From Streptomyces sp. 378 (lineage in GTDB: Bacteria; Actinomycetota; Actinomycetes; Streptomycetales; Streptomycetaceae), in NCBI RefSeq assembly GCF_030124145.1, contig NZ_JASKMS010000034.1:1-64000 (forward strand): DNA of 64,000 nucleotides, written 5' to 3'. The notes under the pieces are model-generated. The model was not told the DNA's origin. It did no database searches and was given only the letters and a program-made list of their open reading frames with translations. Of this stretch, positions 47,376 to 56,609 are shown in pieces; the stretch's first letter is position 1, and the number at the start of each line of letters is the position of its first letter. The position numbers were made by a program, and so were the translations under genes.

Positions 47376-49430
47376 ATGAGCGACATGATCACGGCGGACC
47401 TGGTCGATCTCGACCTCTCGGCCGACACCAAGGAAGCGGCGGCGCGTGCCCTCGCCGAGCGCATGGTGGCCCTGGGCCGGGTGACCGACCTGGACGGCTT
47501 CCTCGCCGACGTGGCCGCCCGCGAGGCCCAGATGCCGACCGGCCTCGACGGCGGCATCGGCATCCCGCACTGCCGCAGCGCGCACGTCACCGAACCGACG
47601 CTCGCCTTCGGGCGCAGCGCCGACGGCATCGACTTCGGCGCCCCGGACGGCCCCGCCGACCTGATCTTCCTGATCGCCGCGCCGGCCGGCGCCGACGACG
47701 CCCATCTGACGATCCTGTCGTCGCTGGCCCGGCAGTTGATGAACAGCGAGTTCACCGACGCCCTGCGCGCGGTGAGCGACGCGCAGGCCGCGGCGGCCCT
47801 GATCCGCGGCGACGAGCCGGACGCACCCGCACCGGCGGGTTCCACAGACGCCGTGGCGTCGGCGGGAGCGGCCTCTCCCGCCGACGCCACGGTCACCGAC
47901 GACACCACCGCTGAAGAACCGTCCACCGAGCGCCCGTTCCGCATCGTCGCCGTCACCTCCTGCCCCACCGGCATCGCCCACACCTACATGGCGGCCGAGT
48001 CGCTGGAGAACGCCGGCCGGGAGGCGGGCGTCGAACTCACCGTCGAGCCGCAGGGCTCGGCCGGTTTCACCCGGCTCGACCCGCAGGTCATCGCGGCGGC
48101 GGACGCCGTGATCTTCGCCCACGACGTGCCCGTACGGGAGAAGGAGCGGTTCGCCGGCAAGCCGACCGTCGACGTCGGTGTGAAGGCGGGCATCAACCGC
48201 GCCGCCGAACTCATCGCCGAGGTCCGTGAGAAGGCCGCCCGCGGTGAGGTCACCTCCGGATCCGCCCCGGCCACTCCGGTGGAGCGCTCCGGTGACTCCG
48301 GCGAGGGCTACGGCACCAAGCTGCGCAAGTGGCTGATGTCCGGCGTCAGTTACATGGTGCCCTTCGTCGCGGCGGGCGGTCTGCTGATCGCCCTCGGCTT
48401 CGCGATCGGCGGCTACGAGATCAACAAGGCGCCCTCGGTGATGGACCACTTCCTGTGGACCCAGGCCGACAGTTGGGCCGCGCTGCTCTTCCAGATCGGC
48501 GGCGTCGCCTTCGGCTTCCTCGTCCCGGTCCTGGCCGGCTACATCGCCTACGGCATGGCCGACCGGCCCGGTCTCGTCCCCGGCTTCGTCGGCGGCTCGA
48601 TCGCCCTGACCATCAACGCCGGGTTCCTCGGCGGTCTCGCGGCCGGTCTGATCGCCGGTGGCGTGGTGATGGCGATCCAGAAGGTGAACATCCCGGCGGC
48701 GCTGCGCGGCATCATGCCGGTGGTGGTGATCCCGCTGATCTCCTCGCTGATCGTCGGGTTCCTGATGTTCGTCGTCATCGGCAAGCCCATCGCCGAGGCG
48801 CAGAAGGGCATGACCGACTGGCTGAACGGCCTGTCCGGCAGCAACGCGATCCTGCTCGGCACCCTCCTCGGCCTGATGATGTGCTTCGACCTCGGCGGCC
48901 CCGTCAACAAGGTCGCCTACACCTTCGCCACGGCCGGCATCGCGGTCGCCGCCCCGAGCGACTCGGCGATGAAGATCATGGCGGCGGTGATGGCGGCCGG
49001 CATGGTCCCGCCGCTGGCCATGGCTCTCGCGACGACCGTGCGCGGCAAGCTCTTCACCCGGACCGAGCGCGAGAACGGCAAGGCCGCCTGGGTGCTCGGC
49101 GCCTCCTTCATCTCCGAGGGCGCGATCCCCTTCGCCGCGGCCGATCCGCTGCGCGTCATCCCGGCCTCCATGGCGGGCGGCGCGGTCACCGGCGCCCTGT
49201 CGATGGCCTTCGGCGCCACGCTGCGCGCCCCGCACGGCGGCATCTTCGTGGTCCCGCTGATCGGCAACGCGTTCCTCTACCTGGTCGCCATCGCCGCGGG
49301 CGTCTGCGTCACGACGGCCCTCGTCGTCGTCCTGAAGGGCCTGCGCAAGCCTGCCCCGGGTGCCGCACCGGCCTCCGGTGAGGACGGCGCGGTCCGCACG
49401 GCGGAGACCAAGCAGCCCGTCGCGGCGTGA
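47376..49430 (+). CDS. fruA: PTS fructose permease, IIABC
   Basis: A 684-aa three-domain permease in the order A-B-C. IIA (1-150) has the phosphorylated histidine H65 in GIGIPHCRS; IIB (about 185-290) has C196 in TSCPTGIAHTYMA; IIC (about 310-665) has membrane segments and the GGPVNKVAYTF region. It takes up fructose and gives fructose-1-phosphate for FruK. AAGGAG stands before ATG 47376. The Ala/Thr-rich linker between A and B is typical of Streptomyces FruA. Confidence 0.96.
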   Translation: MSDMITADLVDLDLSADTKEAAARALAERMVALGRVTDLDGFLADVAAREAQMPTGLDGGIGIPHCRSAHVTEPTLAFGRSADGIDFGAPDGPADLIFLIAAPAGADDAHLTILSSLARQLMNSEFTDALRAVSDAQAAAALIRGDEPDAPAPAGSTDAVASAGAASPADATVTDDTTAEEPSTERPFRIVAVTSCPTGIAHTYMAAESLENAGREAGVELTVEPQGSAGFTRLDPQVIAAADAVIFAHDVPVREKERFAGKPTVDVGVKAGINRAAELIAEVREKAARGEVTSGSAPATPVERSGDSGEGYGTKLRKWLMSGVSYMVPFVAAGGLLIALGFAIGGYEINKAPSVMDHFLWTQADSWAALLFQIGGVAFGFLVPVLAGYIAYGMADRPGLVPGFVGGSIALTINAGFLGGLAAGLIAGGVVMAIQKVNIPAALRGIMPVVVIPLISSLIVGFLMFVVIGKPIAEAQKGMTDWLNGLSGSNAILLGTLLGLMMCFDLGGPVNKVAYTFATAGIAVAAPSDSAMKIMAAVMAAGMVPPLAMALATTVRGKLFTRTERENGKAAWVLGASFISEGAIPFAAADPLRVIPASMAGGAVTGALSMAFGATLRAPHGGIFVVPLIGNAFLYLVAIAAGVCVTTALVVVLKGLRKPAPGAAPASGEDGAVRTAETKQPVAA

Positions 49431-49524
49431 AGCGCTGATGCGGTGAAGCGGTGAAGTGATGGAGGTTCGCCCCTTTCGGGGTGTGTGAACCGTTCATGCC
49501 ACCTGCGAGATAGATCACGAAAAT

Positions 49525-49554
49525 CACGGCCCGGGACCGAAGTCCCGGGCCGTG
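49525..49554. terminator. Strong terminator downstream of fruA
   Basis: Perfect 13-bp stem CACGGCCCGGGAC/GTCCCGGGCCGTG with a CGAA tetraloop. Confidence 0.82.
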
Positions 49555-49570
49555 GTGTCTACTGGGGCGC

Positions 49571-49726
49571 ATGCCCGAGCACGTCTCCCGGTGGCCCGAG
49601 GGCCACCCGCTCCCCGCCCTCCCGCAACAGCGGCAGACGGGCTCCCGGTCGGAGTCCGTGGAACTGACCACGGAGGAGAGAGCCGCCTTCGCCGAGCTGG
49701 TACGCCAACTCGGCGACAGGCTCTAG
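49571..49726 (+). CDS. Possible small protein, unknown
   Basis: A 51-aa reading frame, MPEHVSRWPEGHPLPALPQQ... ending VELTTEERAAFAELVRQLGDRL. The C-terminal helix looks protein-like, but no good ribosome binding site is seen, so this could be chance or a relic. Confidence 0.3.
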   Translation: MPEHVSRWPEGHPLPALPQQRQTGSRSESVELTTEERAAFAELVRQLGDRL

Positions 49727-49911
49727 GCCTAGCGTCTGGATCAGGCCGGCGTGAGGTACAGCGCCGTGCGGCCGACCCGAGCGGGGTCTGGTGCGTGCGG
49801 CTGCAAGGCGGAGGTGGGAGTCGACGCGGAGGCGTCGGCGCGTGACGACAACGCGGCAGATGTGCGTGCCAGACCCCGCGACGCCGGGACGATCCCAACG
49901 CCGGCCCTGGC

Positions 49912-50658
49912 TCAGGACAGCTGCGCCGCTCGCCGCTCCATCGCCTCGCGTGCCGCGTCCTCGCTGGTGTACACCTCGCACATGTGCCGCCCGTCCGGCG
50001 TCGCCGTGTGCTCGACCTCCCAGAGGGAGACCTCCTCGCCGTCGCGCAGCAGGAACGCGTGCTCGTAGAGCGAGAAGCCCAGCCCCGCCCGGCCCGCGCG
50101 GCACGGCCGGCCGAACGCCTGGGTGATCTGGTGCCCCGACGCCGTGGCCAGCAGGGCCGCCGTGTCCGGGCCCGGCCGGTCCGCGTTCTCCGCCCGGCGC
50201 AGTAACCTGCGCGCGTGGTCCGCCGAGTTCTCCCCGGCGTAGGCGTGCCGGGGCGTGGGGGCCGGGGACAACTGCACCGTCACCGGCAGTTCGAAGTCCG
50301 GGGTGTCCGGCGGCAGCGGCAGCCGCGTGGTGGCGGCGCGCAGCTCCTCCTCGTCGACGTACACCTCGTGCTGCGGTTCGCTGCCCGGCGCGGTGTTGTG
50401 GACGAGCTCCCAGAGGGTGAGTGCCGAACCGTCGGCCAGCAGCCACGTGTGCCGGTAGGTCTCCCGGTGCAGACCCGCGCTGTGGTGCGCGGAGTGCAGC
50501 GAACCGTCGTGCGCCAGCGCACAGTCCAGGCGCCTTATCGTCTCGTCCGGTAGCTCGAAGGAGTTCAGGGCGCGGCCGAGGAGTCGCGCGAGGTGCTCCT
50601 CCGGAGACTCGGGCGAGTCGTGGGGTTCGTACGCTGCCGTCTCGTACGGAACGCTCAA
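49912..50658 (-). CDS. DUF6227 family protein
   Basis: A 248-aa acidic soluble protein of the Streptomyces-specific DUF6227 family (name from memory). Two similar halves are visible: YRHTWLLADGSALTLWELVHNTAPG and YEHAFLLRDGEEVSLWEVEHTATPDG, each preceded by a LARLLGRALN / ARRLLRRAEN helix, so it seems to be an internal duplication. No catalytic motif. Start ATG 50658. Confidence 0.75.
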   Translation of the reverse strand: MSVPYETAAYEPHDSPESPEEHLARLLGRALNSFELPDETIRRLDCALAHDGSLHSAHHSAGLHRETYRHTWLLADGSALTLWELVHNTAPGSEPQHEVYVDEEELRAATTRLPLPPDTPDFELPVTVQLSPAPTPRHAYAGENSADHARRLLRRAENADRPGPDTAALLATASGHQITQAFGRPCRAGRAGLGFSLYEHAFLLRDGEEVSLWEVEHTATPDGRHMCEVYTSEDAAREAMERRAAQLS

Positions 50659-50849
50659 GGTTTCTCCCGGCGTTGCTGCATGTCACCTTGTGGGTGCATA
50701 CCGTAGCCCCTCGGTCGGACATCATGTCCGGGAACCGAGAAAACGTACGTCCGGGAAAACGCGCGGACCGCGCGAAAAGTTCCCGCGCGGCCCGTTCGGT
50801 GCGTCAAAAACCCCAGATGGGACGATCTTTCAGATGGTCTTACGGTCAG

Positions 50850-52076
50850 TCAGGACGCGCTGCCCGCGACCCACTGGCTCCATGCCATGTTCCATCCGTT
50901 GAGCCCGTTGTCCGGCGCCACCGTCTTGTCGGGGGAGTTCTTCACGATCACCACGTCCCCGATCAGGGAGTTGTCGTAGAACCACTTGGCGGGCGTGTCG
51001 CCCCCGGCGCCCCGGACGTCCGCGAGACCCACGCAGCCGTGGCTGGTGCCCTGGCGGCCGAAGGGCGGATTGCCCTTGTTGTACCAGTAGTTGCCGTGGA
51101 GGAACGTACCGGACGTCGTCAGGCGCATCGCGTGCGGCACGTCCGGGATGTCGTACTCACCGCCCAGCCCCACCGTCCGGCTGTTCATCCGGGTCTGGAC
51201 GAACTTCTCGGAGATCACCATCTGCCCGTTGTACGTGGTGTGCTGCGCGTCGCCGGCGGAGATCGGGACCGACTTGAGGGTCTTGCCGTCCCGCACGACC
51301 GTCATGGTCTGCGTGTTCGCGTCGACCGTGGAGACCTGCGAACGCCCGACGGTGAAGGTGACCGTCTTCTTCTGCACGCCGAACACGCCGTTCGCGCCCT
51401 CGACGCCGTCCAGGTCGATCTTCATCGTGACCTTGGAGCCGGCCTTCCAGTACTCCTGCGGCCGGAAGTCCAGCCGCTGCCCGTTGAACCAGTGCCCGAC
51501 GACCTTCTGCCCGCTGCTGGACGTCACCGTGATGTGCGACTGCACGTCCTTGCGTTCGGTGATCGCCTTGTCGAAGGTGAACGACACCGGCATGCCCACA
51601 CCGACCGTCGTGCCGTTGTCCGGCGTGTACGTCCCGATGAAGCTGTTCGACGTCGTCACCGTCGTGAAGATGGAGTTGGCCGCGGCGGTCTTGCCGTCCG
51701 CGTCCTTGGCGGTCGCCGATATCTGGTACTTCGTCCCGCGCTCCAGCTGTTCCTTCGGCTTCCACACCTCGCCGTCGGCGGAGACGGAGCCCGCGACCGT
51801 CTGGTCGGTGCCCGCGACCGTCATCTTCACGTCGGTCAGCTTTCCGTCGCTGACCTTCACGCCGGTGCTGTTGATGGACGCTCCGGTCGAACCGTCCTTG
51901 GCCGAGATGGCGATCCTCGCGACGGACGTCTTGGTGCCGCCCTTGCCGCCCTTGCCGTTCTTCTCGTCGTCCTTGGCGTTGGCGCTGCCACCGCAGGCGG
52001 TGAGCGTCAGGGCGCCGACCACCAGGGCGGCACAGGCCCCCAGAGTGCGCCGCGCTGAAATGTTCGGCGTTGTCAC
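50850..52076 (-). CDS. L,D-transpeptidase lipoprotein (YkuD)
   Basis: A 408-aa cell-wall enzyme. The signal ends in a lipobox (ALTLTACGG). Two Ig-like domains (about 50-250) precede the YkuD catalytic domain; the active-site motif is SHGCVGL with C348. It forms 3-3 peptidoglycan cross-links on the outer face of the membrane. GTG start at 52076 with GGGAG six bases upstream. Confidence 0.92.
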   Translation of the reverse strand: MTTPNISARRTLGACAALVVGALTLTACGGSANAKDDEKNGKGGKGGTKTSVARIAISAKDGSTGASINSTGVKVSDGKLTDVKMTVAGTDQTVAGSVSADGEVWKPKEQLERGTKYQISATAKDADGKTAAANSIFTTVTTSNSFIGTYTPDNGTTVGVGMPVSFTFDKAITERKDVQSHITVTSSSGQKVVGHWFNGQRLDFRPQEYWKAGSKVTMKIDLDGVEGANGVFGVQKKTVTFTVGRSQVSTVDANTQTMTVVRDGKTLKSVPISAGDAQHTTYNGQMVISEKFVQTRMNSRTVGLGGEYDIPDVPHAMRLTTSGTFLHGNYWYNKGNPPFGRQGTSHGCVGLADVRGAGGDTPAKWFYDNSLIGDVVIVKNSPDKTVAPDNGLNGWNMAWSQWVAGSAS

Positions 52077-52281
52077 GGGCTGCTCCCAGTTCGTGTGATG
52101 GCGCGTGATCCGCTCCAGTACGTGAGGCAAGAGGTGCCGGGGAGCCGGTCGGGTTCCGTCCGTTCCTCATGAAGGCCGTCACGTGACAGAACCGCGACAA
52201 ATTCCGGGGCGGCTGTGGATCCGCTGAGTGCCCGGAGGCCGGGCGGCGGCTGTGGAATCCGCTGAGCGCCGCGGGCCCGGT

Positions 52282-53310
52282 TCAGCGGCCCGCGTACAAC
52301 TCCCCGTACGACGGCCACGCCCCGCCCGGGCCGTCGACCGGCTCCGCGGCCCGTACGGCCCGCACGATCGCACGCGTCACCATGTCCGCGCCCGCCGCGA
52401 GGATCTCGTTCAGGGCCAGCGGGTTCGCGGCGTCCAGTGCGCGGTCCCCCGTCGCCAGCGCGAACACCGTGTCCCCGTCGTTGAGCAGGTGCACCGGACG
52501 CACCGCCCGGGCGATGCCGTCGTGCGCCGTGCCGGCCAGCTTCTGCGCCTGCGCCTTCGTCAGGTCGGCGTCCGTGGCCACCACCGCCAGCGTGGTGTTG
52601 AGCGGGGGCGGCGCGCTCCGCGCGGCCGTCTCGGCGAGACGCCGCCGCGCGGCGGCGTGGACCTCCGCCTCCGGATACTCCACCCGCCCATGGAACAACT
52701 CCCCGTACAGCACCCCCGTTTCCGGATCCACCGTCGACCCCGCCGCGTTGGCCACCACCAGCGCGGCCACCGTGATCCCCGAGTCGAGCACCGCGCTCGC
52801 GCTGCCGATGCCGCCCTTCACCACCCCGGTCACCGCTCCCGTGCCCGCGCCCACGCACCCCTGCGCCACGGGTGCGCCGAGCTCGCTCGCCGCGGCGGCC
52901 TCGACCGCGGCACGGCCGGTCGCCGCGTCCGGCCGTGCCCGGAAGTCACCGCCCCGCCCCAGGTCGAAGACGCAGGCTGCGGGCACCACCGGCACGACAT
53001 GTGCCGGGTCGGCCCCGACCCGGATCCCGCGCCCCCGTTCCTCGAGCCAGGCCATCACCCCCGATGCCGCGTCGAGCCCGTACGCGCTGCCGCCGGTCAG
53101 CACGACCGCCTCCACCTTCCGCACCACGTTGCGTGGATCCAGCGCGTCCGTCTCCTTGGTGCCGGGTCCGCCGCCCCGCACGTCCACGGCGGCCACGGCC
53201 CCGCCCTCCGGGGCGAGCACGACCGTGATGCCGGTGAGCCAACCGTCGCCGGTGCGTGTCGCGTGCCCCACCCGCAGGCCGGCGACATCCGTCAGTGCGT
53301 CAACTGTCAT
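52282..53310 (-). CDS. P1 (DmpA/S58) family peptidase
   Basis: A 342-aa enzyme of the DmpA/BapA family of self-processing aminopeptidases. Seen are LTDVAGLRVGHATR at the start, VLTGGSAYGLDAASGVMAWLEE, and VAALVVANAAGSTVDPETG, where the self-cleavage and nucleophile Ser/Thr should lie. It removes N-terminal D- or beta-amino acids in known members. ATG 53310. Directly downstream of the LtrA remnant on the same strand. Confidence 0.87.
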   Translation of the reverse strand: MTVDALTDVAGLRVGHATRTGDGWLTGITVVLAPEGGAVAAVDVRGGGPGTKETDALDPRNVVRKVEAVVLTGGSAYGLDAASGVMAWLEERGRGIRVGADPAHVVPVVPAACVFDLGRGGDFRARPDAATGRAAVEAAAASELGAPVAQGCVGAGTGAVTGVVKGGIGSASAVLDSGITVAALVVANAAGSTVDPETGVLYGELFHGRVEYPEAEVHAAARRRLAETAARSAPPPLNTTLAVVATDADLTKAQAQKLAGTAHDGIARAVRPVHLLNDGDTVFALATGDRALDAANPLALNEILAAGADMVTRAIVRAVRAAEPVDGPGGAWPSYGELYAGR

Positions 53311-53387
53311 AAGCCACAGTGTCGTCCAGCCGCCGGCCCCGGCGGGCACGGCGAGCCGGTCGGTGCCTCGTCAGCCGACTGACCTCG

Positions 53388-53607
53388 TAGTCGACGATCC
53401 CCCGGCCCGCGTGCCCCTCGGCGACGGAGTGCACCAGCTCGATGCCCGCCTGCGCGACGGCCACGACGAAGCACAGGTCGAAGAAGAGCTCCAGCGGCGA
53501 GGCCGTCCGGTGCGCCTCGTCGCGGCCACGGGCCCGGAGCCGGCGCAGCGGTCCCCTCCCGCCGGGCGCGCCGGAGGGGACGGGCGGGGAGCGGGGCCGG
53601 CGGTCAT
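53388..53607 (-). pseudogene. Remnant of LtrA-like membrane protein gene
   Basis: On the minus strand, DEAHRTASPLELFFDLCFVV and AVAQAGIELVHSVAEGHAG match the N-terminus of low-temperature-requirement protein A. The start MTAGPAPRPSPP lies in a different frame from this part, so there is a frameshift, and the similarity ends at about 53388, where the other ~340 residues should follow. It is a decayed, truncated copy. Confidence 0.65.
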
Positions 53608-53663
53608 GCGTCCCAGCAGAGCAGAAGGCGCGGGGATCTTCTCCGCGACCGTACCCTGGTCGT

Positions 53664-53843
53664 ATGAGTACCGTCCCCGGCCCCGAGCCGCGCGAGCCGA
53701 AGCCCGCGCTGGTCTTCGACGACCCGCTCGACCAGCAGTCCTCCGACGACACCGACCGGGGCTGGGGCGAGCGCACCGACTCCGGCGGCAGCGCCGCCGA
53801 CCTCAAGCGCTTCCTCGACGAGAAGCCGCCCCACCACCTCTGA
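53664..53843 (+). CDS. Small acidic protein, unknown
   Basis: A 59-aa protein (MSTVPGPEPREPKPALVFDD...DLKRFLDEKPPHHL), disordered and acidic. TACCCT stands 6 bases before the ATG and could be a -10 box of a leaderless transcript. Conserved look, no function. It converges on mscL. Confidence 0.6.
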   Translation: MSTVPGPEPREPKPALVFDDPLDQQSSDDTDRGWGERTDSGGSAADLKRFLDEKPPHHL

Positions 53844-53859
53844 GCCGCCCGCGGCGCCG

Positions 53860-54318
53860 CTACCGCCGGTCGTGCCCCGAGCCGCGCTGGGCGACCAGGG
53901 CGTCCCGGATCTCCTTCAGGACCTCCAGCTCGGTGACCTCGAGGACCTCCTGCGCGCCCTCCTTCGCCTTCCGGCGGGCCTCCTGGCGGGCCAGGTACTT
54001 CGACATGGGCAGGACCATCAGGAAGTAAACGACCGCCGCGGTGATCACGAAGCTCAGGGCGGCGCCGAGCACGGACCCCCACAGGATCTGGATGCCCTGC
54101 TCGCCTTCGCAGGTCGAGCTCAGACATGAGCTGTAGTGGTCGAGGTTCTTGGTCCCGATCGCTCCGACGACCGGGTTGATGATCCCCTTCACCAGGGCGT
54201 TGACGATGTTGGTGAAGGCGGCGCCGATCACCACCGCCACCGCCAGATCGACCACGTTCCCGCGCATCAGGAAGGCCTTGAAGCCCTGCCAGACGCTCGG
54301 CTCCTTCATCTCGCTCAC
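53860..54318 (-). CDS. mscL: Large-conductance mechanosensitive channel
   Basis: A 152-aa channel. The N-terminal amphipathic helix GFKAFLMRGNVVDLAVAVVIGAAFTNIV is the MscL signature; TM2 is FVITAAVVYFLMVLP. The periplasmic loop is long and has two cysteines (SSCLSSTC). It opens under osmotic down-shock. GTG start at 54318 with GGAGAGG upstream. Confidence 0.95.
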   Translation of the reverse strand: MSEMKEPSVWQGFKAFLMRGNVVDLAVAVVIGAAFTNIVNALVKGIINPVVGAIGTKNLDHYSSCLSSTCEGEQGIQILWGSVLGAALSFVITAAVVYFLMVLPMSKYLARQEARRKAKEGAQEVLEVTELEVLKEIRDALVAQRGSGHDRR

Positions 54319-54441
54319 CTCGGGGCCTCTCCTCGCACAAGCAGCTTGTGGAACAAAACGCTCCGCAACCTACGTCACCGTTGGGCCGAACAGGGCAACC
54401 AGGTCCCTCGAACGAGGGCCTTGACGAGATCATGCACACGA

Positions 54442-55038
54442 TCACCACAGCGTCACCGCCAACCGTGCCGTGGCACTCGCACCGGCCAGCCTCGCCGCCG
54501 TGGCTCGCGGCACCGACAGCACGACCAGCGCCCCGCTGTCGCCCGCGCCCTCCATCGGCTCCGGCACCTTCGTGACCCTGGCTCCGCGCGCGACCACCCG
54601 GGCATCGCCGCCGGAGACCGTCTCCTCGGCGGCGATGACGTCGACCCGGTCGCCGGGCCGCAGCAGCCGCACGGTGGCGGCGTCGGAGATCCGGATCGGA
54701 GCCGTCACCGGCCCCGCACCGCTCGGGTGCGCGGGCCGCGCCCCGGACGTCGAGGCCGTGTGGGCCGGGGGACGAGGGGGATGACCGCGCGCCCCGTCGG
54801 CATCGCGCGGGCCCGCCGCCACGAGCGCCGTCGCGGTGACGGCGAGTCCGGCGGCCACGGCCCGCCGCCGGTGCCGTAGGAGCCGGCCCGGTCGGTGGCC
54901 GCCGCGAACCCGGACCGGATCGAACCGCGGCACCTCACGGGTCGCGGGCACCTCGGCGCCGGGCGGGCACGGGGCGACGGACCAGGAGGGAGACGAGGGG
55001 ACGACCGAGGATCGAGCGAGGGACACGGAGACCACCAC
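54442..55038 (-). CDS. SAF-domain (RcpC/CpaB-like) protein
   Basis: A 198-aa protein with one membrane segment (AVAAGLAVTATALVAAG) and a SAF-like region (ISDAATVRLLRPGDRVDVIAAEE). RcpC/CpaB proteins act in Flp pilus assembly; here no pilus genes adjoin. The start is uncertain (GTG 55038 or 55035, no strong ribosome binding site). Confidence 0.72.
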   Translation of the reverse strand: MVVSVSLARSSVVPSSPSWSVAPCPPGAEVPATREVPRFDPVRVRGGHRPGRLLRHRRRAVAAGLAVTATALVAAGPRDADGARGHPPRPPAHTASTSGARPAHPSGAGPVTAPIRISDAATVRLLRPGDRVDVIAAEETVSGGDARVVARGARVTKVPEPMEGAGDSGALVVLSVPRATAARLAGASATARLAVTLW

Positions 55039-55128
55039 CTGCGACGAGGGACCGGCTTGCGCTCCCCACGATGAGGCCTCCGGACGCCGCCCGCTCGGGC
55101 CTGTGGACCCACCCCCGGCCTGTGGACA

Positions 55129-55235
55129 ACTCCCTCACCCGAACGGTGACTTCCGGCTCTCGCGTGGGCACCCGCACGGCCTGTGGACAGGCGGGGGCCG
55201 GGTGGTGACTCCCTCACCCGAACGGTGACTTCCGG
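55129..55235. repeat. 28-bp direct repeat upstream of SAF gene
   Basis: A 28-bp exact repeat (from ACTCCCTCACCCGAACGGTG) occurs at 55129-55156 and 55208-55235, and GGCCTGTGGAC recurs nearby. The region 55039-55282 has no gene. Confidence 0.72.
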
Positions 55236-55282
55236 GTCCCGCGTGTGCATCCGCCTCGACGTTCGTCCGGCGATGCGAACCC

Positions 55283-56143
55283 CTACGGCAGCGCGAATCC
55301 CGGATCCATGCCGCCCAGCGCACCCACACACAGGCAGTCCCGCTCGCCCTCGCCGGGCAACCCGGCCACCGCGTCGAACAGCACGCCGCGAAGCCGGTCC
55401 ACGTTCGCCGCGAACACCCGCAGCACCTCGTCGTGCGAGACACCCTGCCCGGTCTCCGCACCCGCGTCGAGGTCGGTGACCAGGGTCAGGGAGGTGTAGC
55501 AGAGCTCCAGCTCACGGGCGAGCGCCGCCTCGGGATGGCCGGTCATGCCCACGACCGACCAGCCCTGAGCCTGGTGCCACAACGATTCGGCACGGGTCGA
55601 GAAGCGCGGCCCCTCGACGACGACCAGCGTGCCGCCGTCCACCGGCTCCCAGTCCCGGCCTCGTGCCGCCTTCAGCGCGACGGCCCGCCCGGCGGGGCAG
55701 TAGGGGTCGGCCAGCGACACGTGCACCACGTTCGGCACCGAGCCGTCGGGCAGCGGCAGACCGTCGAAATAGGTGCCCGCGCGGGACTTGGTGCGGTCGA
55801 CCAGCTGGTCCGGCACGAGCAGCGTGCCCGGCCCGTACTCGGGGCGCAGACCGCCCACGGCGCAGGGGGCGAGGACCTGGCGCACGCCGACCGAGCGCAG
55901 CGCCCACAGGTTGGCCCGGTAGTTGATCCGGTGCGGCGGCAGGTGGTGGCCGCGTCCGTGCCGCGGCAGGAAGGCGACCCGCCGACCGGCGACCTCACCG
56001 AGGAACAGCGAGTCGCTCGGCGGCCCGTACGGGGTGTCGACCTGGATCTCGGTCACGTCGTCGAGGAAGGAGTAGAACCCCGAGCCGCCGATGACGCCGA
56101 TCCCGGCGCCACCCCTGTCCGTCACGTTCGCCTTGTTCGCCAT
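55283..56143 (-). CDS. mtnP: S-methyl-5'-thioadenosine phosphorylase-family protein
   Basis: A 286-aa purine nucleoside phosphorylase-family enzyme of the MTAP type: IGVIGGSGFYSF at the N-terminus, FLPRHGRGHHLPPHRINYRANLWAL, and GTLVVVEGPRFSTRAES, then GMTGHPEAALARELELCYTSL. It cleaves methylthioadenosine (or methylthioinosine) with phosphate in methionine salvage. ATG 56143. It follows the FmdB gene on the same strand. Confidence 0.92.
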   Translation of the reverse strand: MANKANVTDRGGAGIGVIGGSGFYSFLDDVTEIQVDTPYGPPSDSLFLGEVAGRRVAFLPRHGRGHHLPPHRINYRANLWALRSVGVRQVLAPCAVGGLRPEYGPGTLLVPDQLVDRTKSRAGTYFDGLPLPDGSVPNVVHVSLADPYCPAGRAVALKAARGRDWEPVDGGTLVVVEGPRFSTRAESLWHQAQGWSVVGMTGHPEAALARELELCYTSLTLVTDLDAGAETGQGVSHDEVLRVFAANVDRLRGVLFDAVAGLPGEGERDCLCVGALGGMDPGFALP

Positions 56144-56221
56144 GCCCGCACCCTAACCGCACGCGGAAACACCGAGGACCCCGTCGCCCGGAGGGCGACA
56201 GGGTTCCGTAAGAATCAGGCC

Positions 56222-56542
56222 TTACGCGGCGGTGGTGCTGCTGCTGGAGGAGCTGCCGGAGCTCGACGACGTGCTCGAACCGGAGCTCGACGAGCCGGAG
56301 TCCGAGGACGACGAGCCGGAAGATCCGCCGCTCGACGACTTCGCCGGGGAGCTGCTCGACGAGGAGCCGCGGCTGTCGTTCCGGTAGAAGCCGGAGCCCT
56401 TGAAGACAATGCCGACCGCCGAGAACACCTTCTTCAGGCGGCCCTCGCACTGGGGGCACTCGGTGAGGGCGTCGTCGGTGAACTTCTGCACCGCCTCGAG
56501 GCCTTCGCCGCACGCGGTGCACTGGTACTGATAGGTGGGCAC
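56222..56542 (-). CDS. FmdB-family zinc-ribbon protein
   Basis: A 106-aa protein. MPTYQYQCTACGE and CPQCEGRLKKVFSAVGIVFKGSGFY form the FmdB zinc ribbon (two CxxC pairs). After residue ~60 the chain is a Ser/Gly low-complexity tail, common in actinomycete FmdB proteins. GTG start 56542 with AGGAGG. Role unknown, perhaps regulatory. Confidence 0.9.
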   Translation of the reverse strand: MPTYQYQCTACGEGLEAVQKFTDDALTECPQCEGRLKKVFSAVGIVFKGSGFYRNDSRGSSSSSSPAKSSSGGSSGSSSSDSGSSSSGSSTSSSSGSSSSSSTTAA

Positions 56543-56609
56543 TGTCTTCCTCCTGGCACTCTCACTCGATGAGTGCTAACGACGATCCATAGTGACGTAT
56601 TCCGGCCGC

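Noticed and set aside
47223..49235. 670-aa minus-strand frame over fruA
   Set aside because: fruA has all three PTS domains in order with active residues; the antisense frame is D/H/R-rich noise.
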